From NCBI GenBank assembly GCA_019828565.1, contig JAHDYR010000003.1, positions 248,001 through 312,000 of the forward strand: a stretch of DNA of 64,000 bases. Reading direction: 5' to 3'. This DNA comes from Carpediemonas membranifera (taxonomy: Eukaryota > Fornicata). Position numbers and translations under genes: made by a program. A model generated the notes under the pieces. The model worked only from the letters and a program-made list of their open reading frames with translations. It was not told the DNA's origin and made no database searches. The stretch's first letter is position 1. Each line of letters starts with the position of its first letter. Positions 48,529 through 60,602 of this stretch are shown piece by piece.

Positions 48529-51500
48529 TCATCCGTCACCCATCAAACCAGCCACGTTGATGTCGCCCCGCATCATAAAGTCCGCGGCCTGGGCCTTGTT
48601 CTGTGCCCGCTCCACCCGTCCCTCGGCTGTGGCAGCGGCTGAGACGCCACTGACTGTAGACCCCTGCTTGGCCTCGCCGATCTGACCCACCAGAGTCTGA
48701 AGGAACGCGAACATCACCTTGCGCTGCTTCTTGGCGGAAAGCCCGGCAATACGCTGGGCTGCCTGCTCGTATGCAGAGCCGTTGTAACCAGGGTACTTGG
48801 CCAACTCAGCACACATGAGGTGGAGCTTGTTGACACCGTGTAGACTAGTGTGAATCGCGCATACTAGCCCAACGATCTCCATGGTGAAGTCCAAGTTCTT
48901 GGGATCGGCCACAGCCTGGATCGCAATAGGTAGGACCTCAGTGACGACTGGCTCGAGCAACTCGGGAAGCTGGATAAGATGGGGGGCCGCGGCCTCGAGA
49001 GCACGCGTGGTCTTCTTTGTCGCAACCATGCAACCCCAGGTCATGATCATCGAGGCCTGACGCACTAGAGCAAGCTGGACGGGTCTCAGAGCTGGATCCG
49101 GGCCCGTGATGCGGGTGAGGGCGTCCTGGTCGAGTTGGACAACGTGGCCGACTGTTCTCACACCAAAACAGGAGGATATGGCAATGCCAACACCATTGGC
49201 GACATCCACGCCGAGTGCTTTGATCACCATTTCCTCCTCAATAGCCTCTCTAGAAACAGAGGCAGAGGAGGCTGACGCAGCAAGCGCAGGACCGGCGATG
49301 CCGATGATCGTATCTAGCTTTGATACGAATATCTCCATCATATCCATAGATATGACCGCTGATAGCTCTGGTAGCAGCCTCTTTGTCATGCATCTGCAGT
49401 GGAATAGCTTGGAGTGTGGCTGGGGCAGGGCGTCAAGGATGAGGAGGACCACGTCTGGGGTGACGCAGCCAGCCTTACATGCCATGCCGATAAATGTTGC
49501 TGAGAGTTCATATAACTCATGTAAAAGGTACTGGATATACAGAAGATCGTTATCTGGATGGTCCATATCCGATCTCAGATCTGATCCGGTTCCGATTTTC
49601 CCCAGAAGTCCGTTGACCTCCACCTGTGGGAATGAGTCGAGTCTAGGGTCTCTAGGCCCCGTGTAGACTCTGTTGATGGCAGCAACGCACTGCACTGCGA
49701 TAGGTAGGATGGCAGATGTCAGCAGCTGTACGATGGGGCGGTCGGCGTCACTAATCTCAGGGCTTAATGGTGATCTCTGTGATCTACCGTGGCTCATCAT
49801 CGCGGGGAACATTAGCCGACGCAGGACGGATACGAAGCACCGCATGGAAAAGTGCAGCTTACGGCGGGTGGCCCATTCCTCCGGACGGGCGTTGTTGCTA
49901 GCCAAGTCGGGCTTGTCGGCGGCCAGCACGGCGAGGAGGTCTTGGGTTTGCAGGGCTGACGTCCACTGGTTGTAATCCGACTCGAGCAGTGCGAAGATGA
50001 AGCCCTGCCTGTCGGGGAGGGATCCAGATGCCACTACCATTGCTTCCACAAGGGTTGCACGCTCGTTCTCACTGAGGACAGGGAAGCCTTGGGAGTCGCG
50101 GCGTTCACATCCAGATTGATAGAATCTATAGACGATCTCGAGATACGGGGTTGACATGGCGGGTGATTGGACCACAATTGTCAGAAGAGCGTTACATGCA
50201 CGACGTCTGGTTGATAGTGTATCTTGGGATAGATCTACCATATCTACGTTAGCCTCGTGCGGTCCCCTCCACTCAATCGACTGTAGTAAGAATCTAATAA
50301 CCGCTTCAACGGGATCACCCTCGATCTGGAGGGCGCTGAGCCGAGCTAGGGGGGCAGCGAATGGGATAAGCGCTGTAACCACCCTGAAGGCGACAATCGC
50401 GTGCTGGGACTGGAAAGTCGTCAGCCACTGGAGTGCTTGTAGTAGTAGCTGGTAGACCTCATTGGTATACGGCTGTATGGTCACACCCTCCGCTGTGGCG
50501 GCCGTTTCGATGCCAGACACGACCGCTTCGAGCCCATGGAGCGCCCCTTCAACAGTAGCATAGCCCGGTGACTTTGTAGTACAGTGGCCTGTCGGACTGG
50601 GGTACTGTCCAGGGTCCGGGTTCGAGTCCTGCGATGCACACCTTTCTACAGCCAACCACAGTGCTTGGGCCGGATAATGTGGGGCCAAGAGACGAATGGT
50701 GTCTGCCGCCCGACCGATGAGAACGCCCATGTAATCTGCCCACTTGTCGTCGTCGCCGAAGTCTATCGCTGCGAAAAGGGAAGATGGTTCGTCTTCACTT
50801 GGCCCTCCTTTCTTATCGAGGCGGTGGATGCACAGATAGAGGAGCCTGTGCCATATTTCGTCAGGGACAGCCTTCCTGGACTTATCGTCTCTGAGGATCT
50901 TAAGGAAGAACTGTAAAATGTGGCCAAAGACGGCATGTGACGGGTGTTCCGCAAACTGCCCCAACAGCACCGATACTGCGGGTACATGGGGTCTCAGGGG
51001 GTTGTACTGGTTAGAAGACACTGAAGGGAACAGCTGCACAAGCTGCACGAAGAAATAATAGTCTGGGTCGTCGGTTGGATCCAAGGAGGTGAACATCGCA
51101 GGGAAGAGAGCGACGACGCCGCTGAGAATGACGTCGTGCTGTCCTTCTGGGGGACGGCGAAGGGCGACGTCGAGGACCTCGAGAGCGCCTATCCGTCCAG
51201 CCTGGTTGTTGAGCTGCATGACCATCTGGGAGAGCACATGGGGGGGTTCGAGAAGAAGCGACATCGGCATCCATTGTCCAAGGACAGCGGTCAGGCCAAT
51301 GGCTGCTGTACAGACGGCTTCTGAGGTGGAGGCGACCGAGTCTGCTATGAATGAGAGCAGCGTACGTGAGAGCTCGCTGACCGCGGTAATGGCAGCGCGG
51401 CGGGCGTCGGTCGGCAGGTTGGGCAGTTTCTCGGCAACACACTCGCTCAGGGTGCGGAAGGCATATAGTACTACCTCCCGGGCACTGTCTGACGCCTCTG

Positions 51501-51930
51501 CATCAGCCCCCAGACGCATGGGATAGTCGGACACACATTGAGGCCACTCGATGAACATTAGCCCGCCAAGAAGAGCGCCGATCTTGTTCTTGACGAACAC
51601 AGGGGTGGTCTGGTCGACGGTGGCGGTGAGAGATAGTGTGGACTGGCGAAATAGGTCCCGTTGAGGGAGGTCGAGGGTGAGGAAGAAGCGTTCGAGGAAG
51701 TCGGAGAGAGCAGAGAGGCCGAAGTGCCGTGCCTGAGGGTCATTGGCCTTGGAAAGAGCAAAGAATGCATCCAAATTACCCGTATTCGAGCGGAAAGCAT
51801 CCAAATACTGCTGTGCTTCTTGTCTGCTGGCCGCCGGGGCAGCTGGATCGAAAACAGCCATAAGAGCCGCTGTAATAGTATCATCCACGCCAGATCCCAT
51901 CGCTGCATTGCTGCTTGGGAGGGCGTTCAT
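48529..51930 (-). CDS. exportin-like karyopherin (importin-beta superfamily)
   Basis: The 1133-residue protein is an all-helical HEAT-type solenoid with no catalytic motif. Its N-terminal 170 residues resemble the importin-beta N-terminal and Xpo1 regions: a helix pair around SRQEAQQYLDAF, then NDPQARHFGLSALSDFLERF, and FVKNKIGALLGGLMFIEWPQ, comparable to VKNK-x-A-x-x-x-x-x-F--EYP of exportin-T and exportin-5. The rest is poorly conserved helices. It would carry tRNA or protein cargo out of the nucleus with Ran-GTP. The subfamily cannot be fixed by eye. The first ATG is at 51930; a GGATAAAT motif lies about 25 bases after the stop on its strand. Confidence 0.6.
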   Translation of the reverse strand: MNALPSSNAAMGSGVDDTITAALMAVFDPAAPAASRQEAQQYLDAFRSNTGNLDAFFALSKANDPQARHFGLSALSDFLERFFLTLDLPQRDLFRQSTLSLTATVDQTTPVFVKNKIGALLGGLMFIEWPQCVSDYPMRLGADAEASDSAREVVLYAFRTLSECVAEKLPNLPTDARRAAITAVSELSRTLLSFIADSVASTSEAVCTAAIGLTAVLGQWMPMSLLLEPPHVLSQMVMQLNNQAGRIGALEVLDVALRRPPEGQHDVILSGVVALFPAMFTSLDPTDDPDYYFFVQLVQLFPSVSSNQYNPLRPHVPAVSVLLGQFAEHPSHAVFGHILQFFLKILRDDKSRKAVPDEIWHRLLYLCIHRLDKKGGPSEDEPSSLFAAIDFGDDDKWADYMGVLIGRAADTIRLLAPHYPAQALWLAVERCASQDSNPDPGQYPSPTGHCTTKSPGYATVEGALHGLEAVVSGIETAATAEGVTIQPYTNEVYQLLLQALQWLTTFQSQHAIVAFRVVTALIPFAAPLARLSALQIEGDPVEAVIRFLLQSIEWRGPHEANVDMVDLSQDTLSTRRRACNALLTIVVQSPAMSTPYLEIVYRFYQSGCERRDSQGFPVLSENERATLVEAMVVASGSLPDRQGFIFALLESDYNQWTSALQTQDLLAVLAADKPDLASNNARPEEWATRRKLHFSMRCFVSVLRRLMFPAMMSHGRSQRSPLSPEISDADRPIVQLLTSAILPIAVQCVAAINRVYTGPRDPRLDSFPQVEVNGLLGKIGTGSDLRSDMDHPDNDLLYIQYLLHELYELSATFIGMACKAGCVTPDVVLLILDALPQPHSKLFHCRCMTKRLLPELSAVISMDMMEIFVSKLDTIIGIAGPALAASASSASVSREAIEEEMVIKALGVDVANGVGIAISSCFGVRTVGHVVQLDQDALTRITGPDPALRPVQLALVRQASMIMTWGCMVATKKTTRALEAAAPHLIQLPELLEPVVTEVLPIAIQAVADPKNLDFTMEIVGLVCAIHTSLHGVNKLHLMCAELAKYPGYNGSAYEQAAQRIAGLSAKKQRKVMFAFLQTLVGQIGEAKQGSTVSGVSAAATAEGRVERAQNKAQAADFMMRGDINVAGLMGDG

Positions 51931-52229
51931 GATTTCACTGGCCAATGCACTGTCTGTCGATCAGACCCCAGCTCTGATTGGCCCAGCGAGATGGAAGCTC
52001 GCGTTGCTGTGTCAGAGGGGATGATCATAGCTGAGAATGCTTGGGTCCCAATGTTGGGGTCGATCTCAAAATGATTCACACAGCCAGGCTCCTGGCGAAA
52101 GACGAACCTGAGATTCAATTGAACCACTGTAGAGGCGACCTTGTCATCCAATAGGCAGTACAACAAGGGCGCAATCCTCAAGGTTCTCCATCGAGTCCTG
52201 GTGCAGTTTAAGGTTTGTCCGGAAGCGAG

Positions 52230-52748
52230 ATGAGCGCGATTGAGAGCCTTATACAGCAAATTAATGAATTGGAACGTGCAAACCGCGAGAATGAAAGCAA
52301 AATTCTCATGGAGCAACACAAAACTGCTGCAGCCAAGAAGGATCTCGAGGAGAGCAAGGAGAACGTCTCCAATCTCGAGAAACAGCTCTATTCCGTCAAT
52401 GAGAAGTGTCACACACTCGAGCAAAAGCTTTTGATGGCTGAACAATCCATCAAGCTGAAGGAAGAACAGATTGCCTCCCATGTCTATCAGCTTCAGAGCA
52501 TCCAGCGTGACATGAAGCACGAACAGGAGCAGTATCAGTCCCACAGGAGAGAGTTCAAGGAGCGGCTCGACGCTGTGAATGCCCAACTACTCCAGTACCT
52601 CACCGCTGGCGCTGCACCGACCGAGCTCCTCTCGCCAAGCGACGCTCCCGGCTCACAGGGCCCCGAGTCGCCCACGCAGTCGCAGGCGGTTGGAGAAAGC
52701 CAGGACGATGTGACTATGGAGACATGCACGACGGAGGAGTTCCCCTAA
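52230..52748 (+). CDS. coiled-coil protein, unknown
   Basis: The 172-residue protein is a continuous coiled coil over residues 1-125 (MSAIESLIQQINELERANRE, then KKDLEESKENVSNLEKQLY) followed by a Ser/Pro/acidic tail. I do not recognise the family. Its last 51 codons, from LTAGAAPTELLS onward, lie inside the 3.9-kb tandem unit and are repeated without the 5' part at about 56500 and 60400. This is thus the only complete copy in the window. The stop is followed by TAAATTC. Confidence 0.6.
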   Translation: MSAIESLIQQINELERANRENESKILMEQHKTAAAKKDLEESKENVSNLEKQLYSVNEKCHTLEQKLLMAEQSIKLKEEQIASHVYQLQSIQRDMKHEQEQYQSHRREFKERLDAVNAQLLQYLTAGAAPTELLSPSDAPGSQGPESPTQSQAVGESQDDVTMETCTTEEFP

Positions 52749-52803
52749 ATTCACCCTAAATGATTCGAACTTCTTTTCTTTCATGCGGGTTTTGCCAGAG
52801 AGA

Positions 52804-53145
52804 ATGGCTGAAGGTGACGCACACTGCTTCGTCATTCAAACTTCAGCGGTAGGAAGCCTTAACGATGTCCTCTATCTGCACCTTGCTGTGAGCTATGGTA
52901 CTTGTGTCGACTCGGGCGTAGTCGAGAATGGCCCGATGTGAGCAGGCGGCCTCAACTGCGCCTACCACATCCACCATCTAGACGCCGGCAAGGGTTTCCT
53001 CGCGGGCTTTGGAGAGACTCGCGTGGACGTCCCCCCGGTCCGGGCGTACACCCTGCCGGAACGATTCAAATCCTTGTTTCACGCATGGCAAGTCAACAGA
53101 AACGGCTACGTTGGCTGGGGTATGATTTGCAGGTGTGGGAGATGA
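52804..53145 (+). pseudogene. possible small gene with one in-frame TGA (unit 1)
   Basis: A frame with good codon bias runs from MAEGDAHCFVIQTSAVG to GYVGWGMICRCGR, interrupted by one TGA at 52939-52941. A 48-nt intron (52898-52945) beginning GTACTT and ending GTGAGCAG would remove it and keep the frame, giving 97 residues; a 42-nt variant is also possible. These donors do not fit the local GTNNGT pattern. A recoded TGA or a pseudogene are alternatives. I recognise no domain. The frame overlaps no other supported gene and ends 45 bp before the kinase start. Confidence 0.35.
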
Positions 53146-53190
53146 CAGCCCGACATCACCCCTTTGCACTGAAATCACTTCCAAGAAGTT

Positions 53191-54351
53191 ATGTCTGGAA
53201 AACGCTTGTTTCGTCACATGGCCGAGAAAAGTCTTTCCCGAACTGATTCAGGACGTTTGCAGACTTATGCGGTCGAATCCGATGGCATGGGAGCAAGGAT
53301 CTCAGCGCACCAGAGGCTGGGTAAACTGCACTCGCGAAAAATCCGAATGTCGGCTGATCAGCTAGGGGACGCATCAGAGCTTGTCCTCGACGACTTCGAG
53401 TACCTAAAAACGGTGGGGACAGGTACGTTCGGACGAGTTCGCCTTGTGAAACACAAGGTTACTGGACGCTTCTATGCGATGAAGATTCTAGACAAGAAAA
53501 GCGTCGTTCAGCACCGTCAAGTGCAGCATATCCTTAATGAGAAGTTCATTTTGTCCTCTATTCAACACCCATTCATTGTGAACCTTGCCGCCACCTTCCA
53601 GACGACGCGGAAACTTCTCATGGTTCTCGAGTACGTGCCTGGCGGTGAGTTGTTCAGCCATCTGAGGATGCGCGAGAAGTTTCCTCTGGACATCGTGCGG
53701 CGCTATGCTGCCGAGATCGTCCTCGCCTTCGAGTATCTGCACGCCCGCAACATTGTCTACCGCGACCTGAAGCCCGAGAACCTCCTGCTCGACGAGAAGG
53801 GTCACATCAAGATCACCGACTTCGGGTTCGGCAAGATCATCAACGAGCGCACCTTCACCATGTGTGGAACTCCTGAGTACCTCGCTCCCGAGATCATCCA
53901 GTCTAGAGGCCACGGCAAGGCCGTAGACTGGTGGGCCCTCGGCATCCTCATCTACGAGATGACGGCGGGCTATCCCCCATTCTACGACGCTGACGGGGAT
54001 CCCTATAAGACATATGAGCAGATCCTGTCTCAGCCAGTGCAGTTTACGTCTGACTTCGACTCCGACACCCGGTCCCTTGTCCGTCACCTGCTGCAGAAGA
54101 ACAAGAGCCAGCGCCTCGGTAACTTGCACGGTGGGGCCCAGGATGTGAAGCAGCACCGCTTCTTTGATGGAGTCAATTGGGATGCGATCTTCCAACGGCG
54201 GACTGACGGACCCATTATCCCCAAGGTCAAGGGTGCCGATGACACGAGTAACTTTGAGGATTATTCAGAAGACGACGACTTGCTGGACCCTGCAAAGCAG
54301 CGGCGCCCACTGAAGTTCAAGGGTGGTGTCGATCCGTTCGTCGGCTTCTAG
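53191..54351 (+). CDS. PKA-type AGC protein kinase catalytic subunit, copy 1
   Basis: The 386-residue protein has a complete kinase domain at about residues 70-330: [14 protein letters not shown] (Gly loop), YAMKILDK (Lys), YRDLKPENLLLD (catalytic loop), DFGFGK, and TFTMCGTPEYLAPEI (activation loop with the PDK1-site Thr). The C-terminal tail has NWDAIFQRR and ends VDPFVGF, near the FxxF hydrophobic motif expected for PKA. Together with the length this points to a cAMP-dependent protein kinase catalytic subunit. A later start at [19 protein letters not shown] (53347) is possible, since the first 50 residues are unlike PKA. The 3' flank has ACATAAAGCTCC repeated twice. Confidence 0.9.
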   Translation: MSGKRLFRHMAEKSLSRTDSGRLQTYAVESDGMGARISAHQRLGKLHSRKIRMSADQLGDASELVLDDFEYLKTVGTGTFGRVRLVKHKVTGRFYAMKILDKKSVVQHRQVQHILNEKFILSSIQHPFIVNLAATFQTTRKLLMVLEYVPGGELFSHLRMREKFPLDIVRRYAAEIVLAFEYLHARNIVYRDLKPENLLLDEKGHIKITDFGFGKIINERTFTMCGTPEYLAPEIIQSRGHGKAVDWWALGILIYEMTAGYPPFYDADGDPYKTYEQILSQPVQFTSDFDSDTRSLVRHLLQKNKSQRLGNLHGGAQDVKQHRFFDGVNWDAIFQRRTDGPIIPKVKGADDTSNFEDYSEDDDLLDPAKQRRPLKFKGGVDPFVGF

Positions 54352-54585
54352 ATTGTTTACATAAAGCTCCATAAAGCTCCAACAGCATGTGGTGGTTTTT
54401 AGGCGTTCTGGTTTAGTCTATTGGTGCTAATCGGGTTGAGGAGAGAGTTTTGGTCGCCCTGGGGTAAACCAGGACAGAATAAGAAACACTCAGACTGCCC
54501 TAGACATGCGGGACTGGTTCATTAGGCTTTACATGCGTGTAAAGGGACTTATGTTAATGATCTGGCCACGTGAAGAGAGTGCGTG

Positions 54586-56455
54586 ATGCAGGCTATAGAC
54601 GTGCCTGCTACAGTCACGACGCGGTTGAAAGAGTTGCGGTACTGCCAGGATGATATTATGAAGCACAAGGGCACCAGCCGAATCTTCCAGCGGCTTCCTC
54701 GGCACCTTCGCCGCCGTGCGATGTCGTACGACGTCCACAGGTATCCCCGCAACGTGCGTCAGGCTGTTAAGCATGAAATGGACAAGACCAGTGTCGATCG
54801 CACGACAGGAGAGCCAATTGGCCCGAAGAAGCTTCGCAAGGCCATCAGGAAGCGCTCCAACCTTCTCACACGAACCTTCCGTCTATCGAGACCCAATGTA
54901 TGGCTCGAGACACATCTGTGGAACGTTAAGCGCTTCCATATGGCACCCCACTTCGGATACACCATCCCGACCTCCGCCACGATGAAGGGCATCCGCACGG
55001 TCTGGCGTATCGCCAACAGCGGCGCGGTAGTCCATGATATGTCATACTACACGCCTGTAGAGGTGCCAGACGTCGCAGCCCTCCCGACCCGCGGCACCCC
55101 GCTCCAGGTCGACGTCGGCGCCCTGCTGCCCGACATGGGGCTGCCCCTGACCCTCCCTATCGCCATAGCGGGCGACAGGGCGTTCATTGTAGTCCACAGT
55201 ACATTGGCAGACGCCTTGGTCGACGCCATACCCGGTGCCGTCTCCCGCCGGGATGCCCTGTGCGGCTACCGCCTGGTCGGGCCCGCTTCCCTCGACGTTG
55301 CCCGCACCGCCCTGGTCCCAGTGAACAACACCGCCCCCACCATGGCCCCCGGGTCCAGGCCCGACCCGACGAGGTCCTCATACGTCACGGTCGAGGACCC
55401 CCGCATCAAGGTAGTCCGCTCTTTCAACGGGGCCGACCCGTATGGCCTGCTGCCGATGAACAAGCGCCGTGACCCGCCGCACCCGCAGGAGACGGCGGTG
55501 GGGCCGGGCCAGGCCAAGGAGATGATCGCCCAGCTCAACCCCGCTGTCGGCGAGACACCCGCCCCAGCACCCCCAGCCTGGCCATGGCCCGCGGACGACG
55601 GGGACGTCACTGTCGACCGGGACGCCCTCGGGGACCTGGGTCGACCCGTACCGACGTGGCAGCTGAACGAGAGCCGGGCGGACCAGATCACGGGCCCGCC
55701 CGCCCCCGGCCCCCGCCCCACGGTGTGCATCACACCCCTGCCCCATGGGCGATCTCCCAGGCCTCCTGGTCCTGGCCCCCCGCGAACTGGGGCGGGTTTG
55801 TGTACAGAGGCCTGGTGCACGCCAGGGCCCACCCCCTGGGCCGCGAGGAGTGGCGGTACCTCGCCCATGAGACCGGCAGGGCACTGTACCCCTGAGGACT
55901 GTCCCTTGACAGCCCCCCGGGTACGGCTGCATGGTCGCCAGAGCCTGGGATGCCCTCGAGACATGGCGTCGCCGTCCCCCGGCCAAGCGGGCGCCCGTGG
56001 ATGCTGGGACACTCCCGGCACCGTTCATGCCGCCCATCTCTGCTGCTCTGGGTGATCAGTACGCCGAGTGCGAGCGGGCTCTCGTGGCCGCCGCTTCCTC
56101 TGTAGACGGCACTACGAGGGCCAAGGCTGGTGAGAAACGCCACGCGGCGAATATCCGCAAGACATGGCTGCTGACGAAGCGCCCGGACATGGCTGCCCCG
56201 CACACCGAGGGGCAGGGGGCCAGCACCAGTGTCCCCGTCGCCCCCATCCCCACTGACCCGCCCCGACTCAGCGGGCAGCGTGTCGTGCTGTTTGAGTGCG
56301 AGTCCGGTCGACCCCGGTCCTGTGGTAGGATCGGCGCGGGGTTCGTGTTGGAGAGTTGGTTCTCACTCCCGGCTGGACGTGTGAGGGGTCTCGCGGTGGA
56401 TGTTGGTCTCGGGGAGGATGCTGGGGTGACGTTTAGTGATGTTCCCTTCGTGTGA
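54586..56455 (+). pseudogene. POP1: POP1-like RNase P/MRP subunit, copy 1, four extra C bases
   Basis: By comparison with copies 2 and 3, this copy has an extra C in each of four C runs (about 55735, 55779, 55890 and 55915), which break the frame in the last third. Without them the gene would encode 621 residues. Recognisable parts are the basic N-terminal RNA-binding region (LPRHLRRRAMSYDVHRYPRN, KKLRKAIRKRSNLLTR, MWKRFHM-like LWNVKRFHMA) and a C-terminal POPLD-like region (GFVYRGLVHARAHPLG, PEDCPLTAPGYGCM). POP1 is the largest protein of RNase P and RNase MRP, acting in tRNA and rRNA processing. All lesions are in homopolymers, so they may be sequencing errors rather than real decay. Confidence 0.75.
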
Positions 56456-56498
56456 GTGAATATCGGGTTGACGGTACAGATTGCTCGGCGGGGCACCT

Positions 56499-56646
56499 CA
56501 CCGCTGGCGCTGCACCGACCGAGCTCCTCTCGCCAAGCGACGCTCCCGGCTCACAGGGCCCCGAGTCGCCCACGCAGTCGCAGGCGGTTGGAGAAAGCCA
56601 GGACGATGTGACTATGGAGACATGCACGACGGAGGAGTTCCCCTAA
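56499..56646 (+). pseudogene. 3' fragment of the coiled-coil gene (unit 2)
   Basis: It repeats the last 50 codons of the coiled-coil gene ending TEEFP, without its 5' part. An open frame through the junction (SEYRVDGTDCSAGH joined to LTAGAAPTELLS) is a by-product of the duplication breakpoint. Confidence 0.85.
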
Positions 56647-56702
56647 ATTCACCCTAAATGATTCGAACTTCTTTTTCTTTCATGCGGGTTTTGCCAGAGA
56701 GA

Positions 56703-57043
56703 ATGGCTGAAGGTGACGCACACTGCTTCGTCATTCAAACTTCAGCGGTAGGAAGCCTTAACGATGTCCTCTATCTGCACCTTGCTGTGAGCTATGGTAC
56801 TTGTGTCGACTCGGGCGTAGTCGAGAATGGCCCGATGTGAGCAGGCGGCCTCAACTGCGCCTACCACATCCACCATCTAGACGCCGGCAAGGGTTTCCTC
56901 GCGGGCTTTGGAGAGACTCGCGTGGACGTCCCCCGGTCCGGGCGTACACCCTGCCGGAACGATTCAAATCCTTGTTTCACGCATGGCAAGTCAACAGAAA
57001 CGGCTACGTTGGCTGGGGTATGATTTGCAGGTGTGGGAGATGA
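56703..57043 (+). pseudogene. possible small gene, unit 2 copy, frameshifted
   Basis: It corresponds to 52804-53145 with the same in-frame TGA. It also lacks one C in the CCCCCC run near 56930, which shifts the frame. Confidence 0.3.
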
Positions 57044-57088
57044 CAGCCCGACATCACCCCTTTGCACTGAAATCACTTCCAAGAAGTT

Positions 57089-58254
<1,166 letters not shown>

Positions 58255-58488
58255 ATTGTTTACATAAAGCTCCATAAAGCTCCAACAGCATGTGGTGGTT
58301 TTTAGGCGTTCTGGTTTAGTCTATTGGTGCTAATCGGGTTGAGGAGAGAGTTTTGGTCGCCCTGGGGTAAACCAGGACAGAATAAGAAACACTCAGACTG
58401 CCCTAGACATGCGGGACTGGTTCATTAGGCTTTACATGCGTGTAAAGGGACTTATGTTAATGATCTGGCCACGTGAAGAGAGTGCGTG

Positions 58489-60356
58489 ATGCAGGCTATA
58501 GACGTGCCTGCTACAGTCACGACGCGGTTGAAAGAGTTGCGGTACTGCCAGGATGATATTATGAAGCACAAGGGCACCAGCCGAATCTTCCAGCGGCTTC
58601 CTCGGCACCTTCGCCGCCGTGCGATGTCGTACGACGTCCACAGGTATCCCCGCAACGTGCGTCAGGCTGTTAAGCATGAAATGGACAAGACCAGTGTCGA
58701 TCGCACGACAGGAGAGCCAATTGGCCCGAAGAAGCTTCGCAAGGCCATCAGGAAGCGCTCCAACCTTCTCACACGAACCTTCCGTCTATCGAGACCCAAT
58801 GTATGGCTCGAGACACATCTGTGGAACGTTAAGCGCTTCCATATGGCACCCCACTTCGGATACACCATCCCGACCTCCGCCACGATGAAGGGCATCCGCA
58901 CGGTCTGGCGTATCGCCAACAGCGGCGCGGTAGTCCATGATATGTCATACTACACGCCTGTAGAGGTGCCAGACGTCGCAGCCCTCCCGACCCGCGGCAC
59001 CCCGCTCCAGGTCGACGTCGGCGCCCTGCTGCCCGACATGGGGCTGCCCCTGACCCTCCCTATCGCCATAGCGGGCGACAGGGCGTTCATTGTAGTCCAC
59101 AGTACATTGGCAGACGCCTTGGTCGACGCCATACCCGGTGCCGTCTCCCGCCGGGATGCCCTGTGCGGCTACCGCCTGGTCGGGCCCGCTTCCCTCGACG
59201 TTGCCCGCACCGCCCTGGTCCCAGTGAACAACACCGCCCCCACCATGGCCCCCGGGTCCAGGCCCGACCCGACGAGGTCCTCATACGTCACGGTCGAGGA
59301 CCCCCGCATCAAGGTAGTCCGCTCTTTCAACGGGGCCGACCCGTATGGCCTGCTGCCGATGAACAAGCGCCGTGACCCGCCGCACCCGCAGGAGACGGCG
59401 GTGGGGCCGGGCCAGGCCAAGGAGATGATCGCCCAGCTCAACCCCGCTGTCGGCGAGACACCCGCCCCAGCACCCCCAGCCTGGCCATGGCCCGCGGACG
59501 ACGGGGACGTCACTGTCGACCGGGACGCCCTCGGGGACCTGGGTCGACCCGTACCGACGTGGCAGCTGAACGAGAGCCGGGCGGACCAGATCACGGGCCC
59601 GCCCGCCCCCGGCCCCCGCCCCACGGTGTGCATCACACCCTGCCCCATGGGCGATCTCCCAGGCCTCCTGGTCCTGGCCCCCGCGAACTGGGGCGGGTTT
59701 GTGTACAGAGGCCTGGTGCACGCCAGGGCCCACCCCCTGGGCCGCGAGGGAGTGGCGGTACCTCGCCCATGAGACCGGCAGGGCACTGTACCCTGAGGAC
59801 TGTCCCTTGACAGCCCCCGGGTACGGCTGCATGGTCGCCAGAGCCTGGGATGCCCTCGAGACATGGCGTCGCCGTCCCCCGGCCAAGCGGGCGCCCGTGG
59901 ATGCTGGGACACTCCCGGCACCGTTCATGCCGCCCATCTCTGCTGCTCTGGGTGATCAGTACGCCGAGTGCGAGCGGGCTCTCGTGGCCGCCGCTTCCTC
60001 TGTAGACGGCACTACGAGGGCCAAGGCTGGTGAGAAACGCCACGCGGCGAATATCCGCAAGACATGGCTGCTGACGAAGCGCCCGGACATGGCTGCCCCG
60101 CACACCGAGGGGCAGGGGGCCAGCACCAGTGTCCCCGTCGCCCCCATCCCCACTGACCCGCCCCCGACTCAGCGGGCAGCGTGTCGTGCTGTTTGAGTGC
60201 GAGTCCGGTCGACCCCGGTCCTGTGGTAGGATCGGCGCGGGGTTCGTGTTGGAGAGTTGGTTCTCACTCCCGGCTGGACGTGTGAGGGGTCTCGCGGTGG
60301 ATGTTGGTCTCGGGGAGGATGCTGGGGTGACGTTTAGTGATGTTCCCTTCGTGTGA
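58489..60356 (+). pseudogene. POP1: POP1-like gene, copy 2, two extra bases
   Basis: It matches copy 1 but lacks that copy's four extra C bases. Instead it has an extra G near 59750 (GAGGGAGTGG against GAGGAGTGG) and an extra C near 60165. It therefore reads correctly further, through CITPCPMGDLPGLLVLAPAN, and then shifts. The two copies correct one another and support a 621-residue consensus ending TFSDVPFV. Confidence 0.75.
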
Positions 60357-60399
60357 GTGAATATCGGGTTGACGGTACAGATTGCTCGGCGGGGCACCT

Positions 60400-60547
60400 C
60401 ACCGCTGGCGCTGCACCGACCGAGCTCCTCTCGCCAAGCGACGCTCCCGGCTCACAGGGCCCCGAGTCGCCCACGCAGTCGCAGGCGGTTGGAGAAAGCC
60501 AGGACGATGTGACTATGGAGACATGCACGACGGAGGAGTTCCCCTAA
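60400..60547 (+). pseudogene. 3' fragment of the coiled-coil gene (unit 3)
   Basis: It is the same truncated copy as at 56499, with the same junction to the POP1 3' flank. This shows that units 1-2 and 2-3 share one breakpoint. Confidence 0.85.
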
Positions 60548-60602
60548 ATTCACCCTAAATGATTCGAACTTCTTTTCTTTCATGCGGGTTTTGCCAGAGA
60601 GA

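Larger units (their letters stand above)
52597..56494 (+). repeat. tandem unit 1 (3898 bp): coiled-coil 3' end, PKA, POP1
   Basis: The unit starts at ACCTCACCGCTGG in the coiled-coil gene and ends just after the POP1-like stop. The next unit begins at the same word at 56495. The outer junction sequence before ACCTCACC differs (GTACCTCACC at the first copy, GGCACCTCACC later), which marks the duplication breakpoint. Confidence 0.95.

Noticed and set aside
50580..50660. tRNA-like segment with GGTTCGAGTCC (B-box-like) inside the exportin gene
   Set aside because: It lies in a conserved-length coding frame on the other strand. The T-stem has only four of five pairs, and no acceptor stem or anticodon arm can be drawn around it.
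56452..56646. 64-codon open frame across the tandem junction (also at 60353-60547)
   Set aside because: It is a chimera of the POP1 3' flank and the coiled-coil gene tail, produced by the duplication breakpoint.
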